64,000 bases of DNA from Pocillopora verrucosa (lineage: Eukaryota; Cnidaria; Anthozoa; Scleractinia; Pocilloporidae), in NCBI RefSeq assembly GCF_036669915.1, contig NC_089324.1, positions 13,021,618-13,085,617 on the forward strand, read 5' to 3'. The position numbers and the translations under genes were made by a program. Shown in pieces: positions 25,538 to 35,822 of the stretch; the stretch's first letter is position 1; each line of letters starts with the position of its first letter. The notes under the pieces were generated by a model. That model was given only the letters and a program-made list of their open reading frames with translations. It did not search any database and was not told the DNA's origin.

Positions 25538-26454
25538 AGACTAATGAATGTTTTGGTTTTGTACAAGTGCCCTATTTCCTGATTTTAGCAAATCCTTAAA
25601 GTAATAAACGACAGGAGAAAGAAACGCTACGATTTTCCCATCGATTTTTCAGCTAAAAACACATCGACAGAGCTGGTATCTTTGTAAACAGCGATTTGTT
25701 TATTTAGCACTCGAGAAAAGTCAACTCAAAAACTTTACCTAAAACGGTGGTTTGTTCACTTAACAATAAAGGTAGGTTAATTTTTAAGTTAAAATTGATA
25801 TATTTAAATGAATCAAAACTGAAGTAGAGACCAAACACGTCGAGTTTTGTCCCAATAGCGTGCGATTTACAGTAGGAGTACAGCAAGAAAACTGGCCTAA
25901 CTCCGTGAAAATGCACGCTATATATTTTGGTCTGGCGCGCTCGCTTTTCACGGGCCAAAAATAATATTTTTGCATGATAAACATGAATAATTTCTCGTTG
26001 AAAAGAGCTTTTTTATTTTATGTACATTATTATACCCCCGATGGTATGGTCGTCTGAAATGTAGCAAAATTCAGCGTACAAACGGAATAGAAAATATAGT
26101 GTATTTCACGCGGGTGGTTACAAACGAAAGAAAGTCCACTTGGAGATGAAATATAGTTGCAAAGCTACTCCGAGGGATGAAAAACAACTTATGAAAAAAT
26201 GAATTCAAGATAATTTTTCTTTGTCTTGTACGAGCGTTGTGAAAATGCACTGAAAGCCCGATAGAAATGATGCAAATTAGGTACGTTTAGGCCGATTTCG
26301 AACTTTCGTATTTTTTCCCAAAATAAAAACTCGCTGGAACTTTTGAATATTATTTTTGAAAACAATTCACCAAAAGGGTCTTTTGGAGCAAATAAAAAAA
26401 AAGTTGAATTTTTGCTTCTGTCGCCGGATTCTCGAAAATTACTGACAACCTCTC
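25538..26454 (-). repeat. Right arm of long inverted repeat
   Basis: Reverse-complement partner of 21301-22216. It ends at the outer TTAA (26455-26458). Confidence 0.92.
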
Positions 26455-26458
26455 TTAA

Positions 26459-27080
26459 CAATCAAGCTCCTGTACTTGTTGATCATTTCCGTTATTCTCC
26501 TGACCTTAATGTTTGATTCAGGAGTGATATTGTGAGGAGAAATTAGATGCTAGTCACTCTTTGGGGTTACAAGGTTAAATTAATAAAATTACTGGGGTAT
26601 CTATGAATATACAATGGTTTGCATCACTGCACAAAAATATCTCTTTTTCTTTTCTTTAAATGTGTTTAATTAGGGATATATAACCACAATATTTCTTGTC
26701 AAAAGCCTTGCAAGAAATTTCCAAAAATTTAAGCTTAGGAAATCTTCTTTTCCAAGTCACACATTAGTTTTAAAGTCTCTTCAATTGGCTAACTAATCAC
26801 CTTTGAAAAGGATTAAGAATTTCCTTGAAGAACTAATCGCGTTCGAAACCTTGGCTTGTTCACTATAATAATGACTTCGGAACTCTTATAAAGAGATAAT
26901 ACTATACACTGTCTTGTTTCAGATTATTAAACTTAGATGTCTGATGAGAATTTTACAGAAATGTCTTCCTCTGTGTATCGATTCGAGTTGTTCTTCTTTT
27001 ACAGGCTAGTAATTAAATAGTTCAGAGCTTTACTGAGTCTGGTTCATTCTCCTACAGAGGATTTATCCAAGTCATGCCTT
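26459..27080. other. Intergenic, downstream of the TPR-CHAT gene
   Basis: Noncoding 3' side of the minus-strand TPR-CHAT gene. The stretch at about 26500-26575, with TGTGAGGAGAAATTAGATGCTAGTCAC, resembles a dispersed repeat that I remember from coral DNA. Nothing else was recognised. Confidence 0.4.
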
Positions 27081-30000
27081 TTAAGGTACGTCAGGCACCG
27101 GCCAATTTCCAAAATCAAATTTCACGTTGTCGCCTATGATCATAAATGGCGCCCATTGAGAAACTTTGTCAAAACCGTTGTTTCTCATCCACTTTCTGGC
27201 CTTATGGAGAGATTCACTGACGCTTTCACCGCGGAACAAATGTCTGTAGAAACATGTCATGAACTGCTCTGTGGCTGTGTCATCCAGGGCCCATCGTGCC
27301 GCTAACACTGAGCGAGCTCCGGCTCCTAAGAACGCTCGGGCAATTCCGATAACTCCCTCGGTTCTAATGTGTCCGCGAGCACTGTGACAACAACTAAGAA
27401 CCACTAGTTTAGCTCGCAACCTAGTTTTTGAAATATCCGCCATCGTCAAAAGATAATCTCCTTCTCGAGGTAAAGGTGAGAGTGGGGAAGGGTGCTTAGG
27501 AGAAAGAACAATCTCCCCTCTTTCGGCATCACCATGGGCAGCAATGTGTATCAAGCTCACTGAATTTATCGTTTGAAGTACGGAATGCTTTGTCGCGGAA
27601 TATCCTATCCAAGGCGTTACGCCAAGAAGTCTTCCAATCATCTCTGCTTCCTTTCTTGCACACGGCAATGGTGCTATATTTCTGCGCCTTCCCTTGTAAA
27701 TCACCTCTCCAACCACAGGGTCACCCACTATCAGTGCCCCGGTCTGACTGTGATATTCTGGAGGACTGTCTTGAACAAGCTTAAGAGTGGTCAGAGAGGG
27801 AACTATCCGAATCCTGCATGTCTCTGATAAATACTTGCCTCCTTCGTCAGCCAAGGCTGCAAATGGCACTTGGTACACACAGGAATCAGGGACAATTATG
27901 ATCTCGGGCTGCTTCAGTAAACTGGCTACAGGAGCGATGATTATCTTGTAAAACAAGTCAAGACTTGTTTTGAAATCTTTGGCATCATAGTCACGCAGCA
28001 CTGAGCGCTTGTCGTAAGGAAGTGACGTCAGTTCGGTGTCATCTAAAGATCGATCTTCGCAATTCTCTTCGGGTAAAATGGCTTGGCTGCGGAAGGCTTC
28101 TTTAAAAAACTCATCTAACTCAGGGACTATTCCGGTCACCTTGTTTTGGTCCAGGTTCACTTTCTTTTCTAAAAATTGAATGGCTCCCGTTGCTTTAATT
28201 ATCCAAAACCGTACATCATTTTGACCAACCGAAATGTACAGGCATGCACATTCTGCTTCTTTTGTGATGATCCCTTGAATGCCACACCAAGATTGTGGAT
28301 CGCTTGAGATCTGCTCTTGAACAGAGTACCGAGCTGCCATCAAGTCGGCAAGGCCTCTTGCCCTTGTCAGCTCTTCGACGTAAAGGGCATCTTGCGACTT
28401 TCCAGTGGAAGAAAGCAACCAACTGAGGAACTTGTAGGGAAAGGTGCCGTGCTCTTCTAAAAAAGATATTTGAAACTGATCGTTTTCTTTAAGAAAACCT
28501 CTCAAAGTGTCGAATTTTTGGATGGCTTGAAAAAGATGAAAAGAAGCCTCTGCACGATTACCTTGTGACGCCTTTAACACCGATAGATTACAAAGACACT
28601 GAAACTCCTCCAAGTTGAGTCCAATATCCCTACTTAATAGGAGAGCCTGTTTAAGGTATTCTTCAGCCATGTCATATTTACTTTGCAATTGGAAACAGAA
28701 TCCTAAATTGCTGTAACTGGCTAGTAGTCCTTCTCTCTCACCGATTTTCATATAAATTCCAAAGGCTTTCTTGAAATATTCTAGAGCCTTGTCATATTCA
28801 CCACGCTTACAAGAAATTAACCCGAGGTGTCTGTAATCTGCTGCTTCTCCGCTGCTATCACCGATACCCTCTCTAACTGCCATTGCCTTATTTAGATATT
28901 TATCAGCCTTTGCATACTTGCCGAGCGAGAGAAAAAAACCAGTAAGGTTTCTATAACTTGTTGCCTCTCCTCTTTTTTCACCAATTTTCTTTTTGATACG
29001 AAGTGCTTTCTCCATACACTCTTCAGCTTCGCTATGTTGACCAAGGCATGCGAAAAACGTTCCTAGGTTTCCGTAGCTTGTTGCTTCTCCATCCCTGTCG
29101 CCAATTTCTATTCTGATAGCGAGTGCTTTCTCCTGATATTCTCGGGCCTTGTCATAACGACCAAGTGATTGGAACAAAGTTCCTAGGTTTCCGTAGCTTG
29201 TTGCTTCTCCATCCCTGTCGCCAATTTCTATTTTGATTGCGAGTGCTTTCTCCTGATATTCTTGGGCCTTGTCATAACGACCAAGTGATTGGAACAAAGT
29301 TCCTAGGTTTCCGTAGCTTGTTGCTTCTCCATCCCTGTCGCCAATTTCTATTTCGATAGCGAGTGCTTTCTCTTGATATCCTTGGGCCTTGTCATAATGA
29401 CCAAGTGATTGGAACAAAGTTCCTAGGTTTCCGTAGCTTCTTGCTTCTCCATCCCTGTCGCCAATTTCTATTTTGATAGCGAGTGCTTTCTCCTGATATT
29501 CTTGGGCCTTGTCATAACAACCAAGTGATTTGAACAAAGTTCCTAGGTTTCCGTAGCTTGTTGCTTCTCCATGCCTGTCGCCAATTTCTATTTTGATAGC
29601 GAGTGCTTTCTCCTGATATTCTCGGGCCTTGTCATAACGACCAAGTGATTGGAACAAAGTTCCTAGGTTTCCGTAACTTGTTGCTTCTCCATCCCTGTCG
29701 CCAATTTCTATTCTGATAGCGAGTGCTTTCTCCTGATATTCTCGGGCCTTGTCGTAATGACCAAGTGATAGGAACAAAGTTCCTAGGTTTCCGTAGCTTC
29801 TTGCTTCTCCATCCCTGTCGCCAATTTCTATTCTGATAGCAAGTGCTTTCTCCTGATATTCTCGGGCCTTGTCATAATGACCAAGTGATTGGAACAAAGT
29901 TCCTAGGTTTCCGTAGCTTGTTGCTTCTCCATGCCTGTCGCCAATTTCTATTCTGATAGCGAGTGCTTTCTCCTGATATTCTCGGGCCTTGTCATAATGA

Positions 30001-32492
30001 CCAAGTGATTTGAACAAAGTTCCTAGGTTTCCGTAGCTTGTTGCTTCTCCATGCCTGTCGCCAATTTCTATTCTGATAGCGAGTGCTTTCTCCTGATATT
30101 CTCGGGCCTTGTCATAATGACCAAGTGATTGGAACAAAGTTCCTAGGTTTCCGTAGCTTGTTGCTTTTCCATACCTGTCGCCAATTTCTATTCTGATAGG
30201 GAGTGCTTTCTCCTGATATTCTCGGGACTTGTCATAATGACCAAGTGATTGGAACAAAGTTCCAAGGTTTCCGTAGCTTGTTGCTTCTCCATGCCTGTCG
30301 CCAATTTCTATATTGATAGCGAGTGCTTTCTCCTGATATTCTCGGGCCTTGTCATAATGACCAAGTGATTGGAACAAAGTTCCTAGGTTTCCGTAGCTTG
30401 TTGCTTCTCCATGCCTGTCGCCAATTTCTATTCTGGTAGCGAGTGCTTTCTCCTGATATCCTCGGGCCTTGTCATAACGACCAAGTGATTGGAACAAAGT
30501 TCCTAGGTTTCCGTAGCTTGTTGCTTCTCCATGCCTGTCGCCAATTTCTATTCTGATAGCGAGTGCTTTCTCCTGATATTCTCGGGCCTTGTCGTAATGA
30601 CCAAGTGATTGGAACAAAGTTCCTAGGTTTCTGTAGCTTCTTGCTTCTCCATCCCTGTCGCCAATTTCTATTCTGATAGCAAGTGCTTTCTCCTGATATT
30701 CTCGGGCCTTGTCATAATGACCAAGTGATTGGAACAAAGTTCCTAGGTTTCCGTAGCTTGTTGCTTCTCCATGCCTGTCGCCAATTTCTATTCTGATAGC
30801 GAGTGCTTTCTCCTGATATTCTCGGGCCTTGTCATAATGACCAAGTGATTGGAACAAAGTTCCTAGGTTTCCGTAGCTTGTTGCTTCTCCATGCCTGTCG
30901 CCAATTTCTATTCTGATAGGGAGTGCTTTCTCCTGATATTCTCGGGCCTTGTCATAATGACCAAGTGATTGGAACAAAGTTCCTAGGTTTCCGTAGATTG
31001 TTGCTTCTCCATCCCTGTCGCCAATTTCTATTCTGATAGCGAGTGCTTTCTCCTGATATTCTCGGGCCTTGTCATAATGACCAAGTGATTGGAACAAAGT
31101 TCCTAGGTTTCCGTAGCTTGTTGCTTCTCCATCCCTGTCGCCAATTTCTATTCTGATAGCGAGTGCTTTCTCCTGATATTCTCGGGCCTTGTCATAATGA
31201 CCAAGTGATTGGAACAAAGTTCCTAGGTTTCCGTAGCTTGTTGCTTCTCCATACCTGTCGCCAATTTCTATTCTGATAGCGAGTGCTTTCTCCTGATATT
31301 CTCGGGCCTTGTCATAATGACCAAGTGATTGGAACAAAGTTCCTAGGTTTCCGTAGCTTGTTGCTTCTCCATCCCTGTCGCCAATTTCTATTCTGATAGC
31401 GAGTGCTTTCTCCTGATATTCTCGGGCCTTGTCATAATGACCAAGTGATTGGAACAAAGTTCCTAGGTTTCCGTAACTTGTTGCTTCTCCATGCTTGTCG
31501 CCAATTTCTATTTTGATAGCGAGTGCCTTCTCCTGATATTCTCGGGCCTTGTCATAATGACCAAGTGATTCGAACAAAGTTCCTAGGTTTCCGTAGCTTG
31601 TTGCTTCTCCATGCCTGTCGCCAATTTCTATTCTGATAGCGAGTGCTTTCTCCTGATATTCACGGGCCTTGTCATAATGACCAAGTGATTGGAACAAAGT
31701 TCCTTGGTTTCCGTATATTGTTGCTTCTCCACGCCTGTCGCCAACTTCTATTTTCATAGCGAGTGCTTTCTCCTGATATTCTCGGGCCTTGTCATATTGA
31801 CCGAGTGATTGGAACAAAGTTCCGAGGTTTCCGTAGCTTGTTGCTTCTCCATCCCTGTCGCCAATTTCTACTGTGATAGCGAGTGCTTTCTCCTGATATT
31901 CTCGGGCCTTGTCATAATGACCAAGTGATTTGAACAAAGTTCCTAGGTTTCCGTAGCTTCTTGCTTCTCCATGCCTGTCGCCAATTTCTATTCTGATAGC
32001 GAGTGCTTTCTCCTGATATTCTCGGGCCTTGTCATATTGATTAAGCGATTGAAACATTTTCCCGAGCCTTATGTAACATATTCCCTGGCCATGTGTGTCT
32101 CCAATCGTTTTCATGATGTTGACTGCTGATTCGTAAAATTTCCAGGCCTCCGTGAACTTACTTTGTACCCGAAGTATTTCTGCCAGTTTTAAATGTAGCC
32201 ATCCTTTTTCAACGGTGTCATGAGAGTCTAGATAGAGGAGAAGTTCTTTAAGAACGTTTTCTGTATTTGTGTAATCCTTTATATAATCGTAAGCACAGAT
32301 TAATTTCAAGTAGATGGCACAGAACATAGTGTTTGCCAGTGAAATATCGATTACCAGCACCTGACTATGTATTATAATCAAACATTCCTTGTATACTTCG
32401 ATAGCTTGCAACACGCGACCAGTTTGGCGAAGGAAGTCGGCGACCGCCATACCTGTGAAGATAGCTGATATAGCTTCTTTTATGCTGTCCAT
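27081..32492 (-). CDS. TPR-CHAT protein, putative caspase-like peptidase, 1803 aa
   Basis: One long exon. The N-terminus is helical (about residues 1-140). A superhelix follows of 25 nearly identical 40-residue TPRs (consensus core YGNLGTLFQSLGHYDKAREY) plus about five diverged TPRs. The C-terminal CHAT domain (about 1475-1790) contains IVPD, PFAAL, the catalytic-type His in IHIAAHGD (H1653, codon 27534-27536) and Cys in LSCCHSARG (C1702, codon 27387-27389). Both dyad residues are present, so it may be an active cysteine peptidase. CHAT is related to caspases and separase, and TPR-CHAT proteins act as regulated proteases in bacteria. The animal versions are poorly understood. The start is ATG 32492 (CAAGATGG context); the upstream frame lacks an ATG, and a pyrimidine tract ending in CAAACTGAG about 20 nt upstream looks like a splice acceptor for a 5'UTR intron. 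Confidence 0.93.
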   Translation of the reverse strand: MDSIKEAISAIFTGMAVADFLRQTGRVLQAIEVYKECLIIIHSQVLVIDISLANTMFCAIYLKLICAYDYIKDYTNTENVLKELLLYLDSHDTVEKGWLHLKLAEILRVQSKFTEAWKFYESAVNIMKTIGDTHGQGICYIRLGKMFQSLNQYDKAREYQEKALAIRIEIGDRHGEARSYGNLGTLFKSLGHYDKAREYQEKALAITVEIGDRDGEATSYGNLGTLFQSLGQYDKAREYQEKALAMKIEVGDRRGEATIYGNQGTLFQSLGHYDKAREYQEKALAIRIEIGDRHGEATSYGNLGTLFESLGHYDKAREYQEKALAIKIEIGDKHGEATSYGNLGTLFQSLGHYDKAREYQEKALAIRIEIGDRDGEATSYGNLGTLFQSLGHYDKAREYQEKALAIRIEIGDRYGEATSYGNLGTLFQSLGHYDKAREYQEKALAIRIEIGDRDGEATSYGNLGTLFQSLGHYDKAREYQEKALAIRIEIGDRDGEATIYGNLGTLFQSLGHYDKAREYQEKALPIRIEIGDRHGEATSYGNLGTLFQSLGHYDKAREYQEKALAIRIEIGDRHGEATSYGNLGTLFQSLGHYDKAREYQEKALAIRIEIGDRDGEARSYRNLGTLFQSLGHYDKAREYQEKALAIRIEIGDRHGEATSYGNLGTLFQSLGRYDKARGYQEKALATRIEIGDRHGEATSYGNLGTLFQSLGHYDKAREYQEKALAINIEIGDRHGEATSYGNLGTLFQSLGHYDKSREYQEKALPIRIEIGDRYGKATSYGNLGTLFQSLGHYDKAREYQEKALAIRIEIGDRHGEATSYGNLGTLFKSLGHYDKAREYQEKALAIRIEIGDRHGEATSYGNLGTLFQSLGHYDKAREYQEKALAIRIEIGDRDGEARSYGNLGTLFLSLGHYDKAREYQEKALAIRIEIGDRDGEATSYGNLGTLFQSLGRYDKAREYQEKALAIKIEIGDRHGEATSYGNLGTLFKSLGCYDKAQEYQEKALAIKIEIGDRDGEARSYGNLGTLFQSLGHYDKAQGYQEKALAIEIEIGDRDGEATSYGNLGTLFQSLGRYDKAQEYQEKALAIKIEIGDRDGEATSYGNLGTLFQSLGRYDKAREYQEKALAIRIEIGDRDGEATSYGNLGTFFACLGQHSEAEECMEKALRIKKKIGEKRGEATSYRNLTGFFLSLGKYAKADKYLNKAMAVREGIGDSSGEAADYRHLGLISCKRGEYDKALEYFKKAFGIYMKIGEREGLLASYSNLGFCFQLQSKYDMAEEYLKQALLLSRDIGLNLEEFQCLCNLSVLKASQGNRAEASFHLFQAIQKFDTLRGFLKENDQFQISFLEEHGTFPYKFLSWLLSSTGKSQDALYVEELTRARGLADLMAARYSVQEQISSDPQSWCGIQGIITKEAECACLYISVGQNDVRFWIIKATGAIQFLEKKVNLDQNKVTGIVPELDEFFKEAFRSQAILPEENCEDRSLDDTELTSLPYDKRSVLRDYDAKDFKTSLDLFYKIIIAPVASLLKQPEIIIVPDSCVYQVPFAALADEGGKYLSETCRIRIVPSLTTLKLVQDSPPEYHSQTGALIVGDPVVGEVIYKGRRRNIAPLPCARKEAEMIGRLLGVTPWIGYSATKHSVLQTINSVSLIHIAAHGDAERGEIVLSPKHPSPLSPLPREGDYLLTMADISKTRLRAKLVVLSCCHSARGHIRTEGVIGIARAFLGAGARSVLAARWALDDTATEQFMTCFYRHLFRGESVSESLHKARKWMRNNGFDKVSQWAPFMIIGDNVKFDFGNWPVPDVP
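29041..32040 (-). repeat. 25 x 120-bp TPR-coding tandem array
   Basis: The landmark CCAATTTCTA (sometimes CCAACTTCTA) recurs every 120 bp exactly, from 29101 to 31981, without a single indel. Most units differ at only a few positions, and the same variants recur in non-adjacent units (for example ATGCCTGTCG versus ATCCCTGTCG, and AACGA versus AATGA). This pattern suggests unequal crossing-over or gene conversion under selection for frame. Confidence 0.97.
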
Positions 32493-33725
32493 CTTGACCC
32501 TGTTTCTTCTCAGTTTGAAAAAAAAAGGAGAAATTAGTGAAAACTTAAACACAGATTGTTTGTAAAAAACCTTTTAAGTTTTAAATTTCAAATTGCAATT
32601 TTTATCTTCCTCTCCCTGCCTTGTATTTTTGTTTTCGTATTCACAGGCGGTGCACGTGATTTCACAATTAGCAAATCATGTCGAAGAACTCTAACCTTGA
32701 CATTGGAAAACTGACGTGGACATTTTTGGCGTAGTTTTGTTGCTTGTTTTAACGGACTTTAGATAATTGTTTTTGAGGTTTTGTTCGCGCTATTTTTTGA
32801 ACCCTTGGTATAAAATTTTGAGAAATTTTTATTTCAGCAAAATGTTGTGGTTCATTTAACAAGTTTAAAACATATTTTCTGCGGAGTTTGGACTCTAGCG
32901 TCTTTTTTTTGTAAATGGATTTTTTACATTGTCCGTCAAAGAGGAACACACCTTTGCCCTCTGTTCTACTGGAGTGTTCGTTACACTGTCACGCCAGTCA
33001 CGCAAATCAGAGACCAACTGGAAAATTTAACGGCTAAGAGAACGCAACAAGTTTCATTTGACCTGCTGATTCCTACTTAGTTTACAGTAGCTCAATTCAA
33101 TTGTGTGAGAGGTGCTCTTAACCAAACCGATTTACTGGGCTCTCAAGGGAGCTATTGTTGCAGAAATTAAATAAGAAAGCAGGTTTCCTTTGATCCGTGC
33201 TTCCTAAATTAATAATACATTGTGACTCATAGATTTTGCATGTGTTCGGGGAATGTTCCATATTAGCTACCTCTGTGTGAAGGTCCTGTATTTTACGGAG
33301 GGTTTGTAAAAAATTTCCGTGCATAATCAATAATAATCAAGGAACTTTATTTGATGATCTTGCATTTTGATTGTGTATATCCTTGAAACAGATGCATTAT
33401 TTGTCGATGTTTTTAGAAAAAAATATCATAAGGTATCGATATATAAACAATGATGTTTTTTTCCTAATATATCTCATTCAATAGAAGAACTCGTGGTTTC
33501 TTTTTAAACAGGGAAGGGAACAGTGAGATTTCTATATGCTGTTAATGTTGTTATTCTTATGATTTAATAACGATACTAGTGTTGTTTGGATTTCTAAAAC
33601 AGTCAGCATCGATGCAAATTACCTTTTGAAGTTAGAAACGTTATTTATTCATATTGATGAAGGCAAAGGGACTTGTATAAGATCTTCCGAAGGAGATCAA
33701 CTTTTTCCTGGAAGAAAAGAAGAAA
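32493..33725. other. Upstream region of the TPR-CHAT gene
   Basis: Probably holds the promoter and a 5'UTR exon of the minus-strand TPR-CHAT gene, which I cannot delimit. A GCACGTGA E-box-like sequence lies near 32651-32658. Short open frames on both strands lack domains. Confidence 0.35.
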
Positions 33726-34090
33726 AAAACCATGGTGAAAAGTCGGGAATTTATCAAAATTGTTTTTTTGTCCCTTGTCACGCCATCAAACTGAAAATAA
33801 CCGGAATGAATCGGCTTAAAGCCAAGAAGCATCGAGAATATTTATACCAACCTGGCAAAGTCTTTCTTTCGGAGTCAATTAATTTGCACTGAATAGGCGA
33901 TCGCCCAAATTTCGGACAAAATTTGATGGGGTGCAGTTTGAGAGGCCAATTTTGTTCCCTTTCATAAACTGCAAATGTAATGAGCGTAAATGAAATAAAT
34001 ATTGTTTCTTTTTGTCATAATAATAATAAGTTGCCCGTTACGTTTTAGCAACGGGTAACCTATACCCACCCCACGGGTCCTATACCCACC

Positions 34091-34123
34091 CAGGAGCCCA
34101 TTATACCCAGTAATGGGCTCCTG
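34091..34123. other. Perfect 13-bp hairpin
   Basis: The arms at 34091-34103 and 34111-34123 pair perfectly (CAGGAGCCCATTA with TAATGGGCTCCTG) around a 7-nt loop. Copy 2 has no equivalent. Confidence 0.7.
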
Positions 34124-35113
34124 ACCCACCCCAACCATCCATTACTATTGGAAAGGGAAACTTGCGGTAAATTCCGAGTAATCAGGAGTACCTTTGAAGG
34201 ATCTTTGAAGGAAGTTTCGATAAGATTTAGGAAAAGAGTCTGTGGAAAAAACTTGACCTATTCAGAGAAAGGCTTTTCAAGAATTTGAAAATAATTTTTA
34301 AATTCTTGAAAAATATCAATGTATTATCTTTTAAGGGTACAACACTTATCAACCCGGCCGTTCCTCTTATTTACAACTTTGTCTTCGATGACGCAAATCA
34401 CACTTACTGGAAAATGAATAGCTTATGAAGAGATAGTCATCGAGCACAAATAGCTTACCGTTTCAAGACAGAAGCTCCGATTCAGTACTGTAACAAGTCT
34501 TGACTGTAATTTTGTGTTAAAAATCCAACGGTTCTTTCAAAACAATGTATACTGAGACCGGATGTTACCTGCAATCAAAGTGAATTGTTTCATTTTTGCA
34601 TGCTCACATACATCATCGGTAAAAAAGTTAGACGTACAAAACCGAAACACATTTACGTAGATTAGATGGCGCCGCTTTAAAAATAGGATAACAAATATCC
34701 GTCTGTCCTTATCTTTCCTTCATTGGAAGGAACATAATGAAGTTTATTTAAGCTTTTGTGATGGACATTCTAAATTCATATTTTATTTTTCACATAACGG
34801 TTGGAATTCTGCGCAAGGTTGGTGCGTTAGTAGAAAAAACTCCATGATGTAAAGTCGGGAATTTATCGACATGATTTTTTGTCTCTTGTCACGCCATCAA
34901 ACTGAAAATAGACGGACTCAATCGGCTTAAAGCCGAGAATTATCGATAAAATTTATACCAATCTGGCAAAGTCTTTATTTCGGAGTCGATAATTTTGCAC
35001 TGAATATGTGATCGCTCAAGTTTCGGACAAAAATTTTGTTCCCTTTCATAGACTGCAAATGTAATGAGCGTAAAGTTAATTAATTTTGTTCCTTTTTGCC
35101 ATGAAAATGATAA

Positions 35114-35143
35114 GTTACCCGTTGCGTTCTGGCAACGGGTAAC
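35114..35143. other. Perfect 11-bp hairpin
   Basis: GTTACCCGTTG pairs with CAACGGGTAAC around an 8-nt loop. The matching site in copy 1 (about 34030-34059) forms nearly the same stem, with one G-T wobble and one end mismatch. Confidence 0.65.
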
Positions 35144-35822
35144 CTATACCCACCCCACGGGTTTTATACCCACCCCACGGGTTTTATACTCACCCTAATT
35201 ATCCCTTACTATTGGAAAGTAAAACCTCCGGAATATTCAGAGTATTCAGCAGTACCTACTATCAAAAGGAAAAAATCACTCGTTCTTGGAAGTAAGTTTC
35301 GATGAGATCCACGAAAATAGTCTGTGGAAAAAGTTGACCTATTCAAGGCCCTTGAAGAGGTTTAACTTGTTGATCATCACTTATAAGAAGCTAAGCGAGA
35401 TCCTCTGGAAAATGAACAGCTCAGAGATAGTCATCGAGCACAAATAGCTTACCGTTTCAAGACAGAAGCTCCGATTCAGTACTGTAACAAGTCTTGACTG
35501 TAATTTTGTGTTAAAAATCCAACGGTTCTTTCAAAACAATGTATACTGAGACCGGGTGTTACCTACAGCCAAAGTGAATTGTTTCATTTTTGCATGCTCA
35601 CATACATCATCGGTAAAAAAGTTTGACGAACAAAACCGAAATATATATTCATCAGATGGCGCCCTTCAAAAGTAGGATGACAAATATCTGTCTCTCCTTA
35701 TCTTTCCTTCATTGGAAGGAGCATAATGAAGGTTCATTTACGCTTTTGTAATGGACATTCGGAATTCGTATTTTTCAAATAACGGTTGGAATTCTACTCG
35801 AGGCTGGAACGTTGGTAGATAA

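Larger units (their letters stand above)
21297..26458. mobile_element. TTAA-flanked element with ~916-bp terminal inverted repeats
   Basis: Two long arms in opposite orientation enclose 3.3 kb. Identity stops exactly at a TTAA on each side (21297-21300 and 26455-26458), and the sequences beyond are unrelated, as expected for a transposon with a TTAA target duplication. The first internal bases are GAGAGGT at both ends. TTAA duplications are known for piggyBac and Kolobok elements; the purine-rich end fits Kolobok better than the CC-starting piggyBac ends. No transposase frame remains, so it would be non-autonomous. The alternative is an inverted segmental duplication. Confidence 0.65.
33726..35822 (+). 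repeat. Tandem duplication of a ~1-kb noncoding unit
   Basis: Copy 1 (about 33726-34837) and copy 2 (about 34838-35822) share AAGTCGGGAATTTATC, AACGGGTAACCTATACCCAC, a long block around GACAGAAGCTCCGATTCAGT (34470, 35463) and the end AACGGTTGGAATTCT. Both contain short tandem CCCACCCCACGGGT motifs and hairpins. No coding capacity seen. Confidence 0.85.

Noticed and set aside
21796-25958. The same ~83-codon frame in both arms of the inverted repeat
   Set aside because: It starts at TTG and is duplicated only because the arms are; no domain recognised.
28216-28422. Small frame inside the TPR-CHAT gene
   Set aside because: Alternative frame of a strongly supported coding exon.
29041-32040. Regular 120-bp repeats that could be taken for a satellite or CRISPR-like array
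   Set aside because: They are in-frame TPR codons of one open gene, with no spacers.
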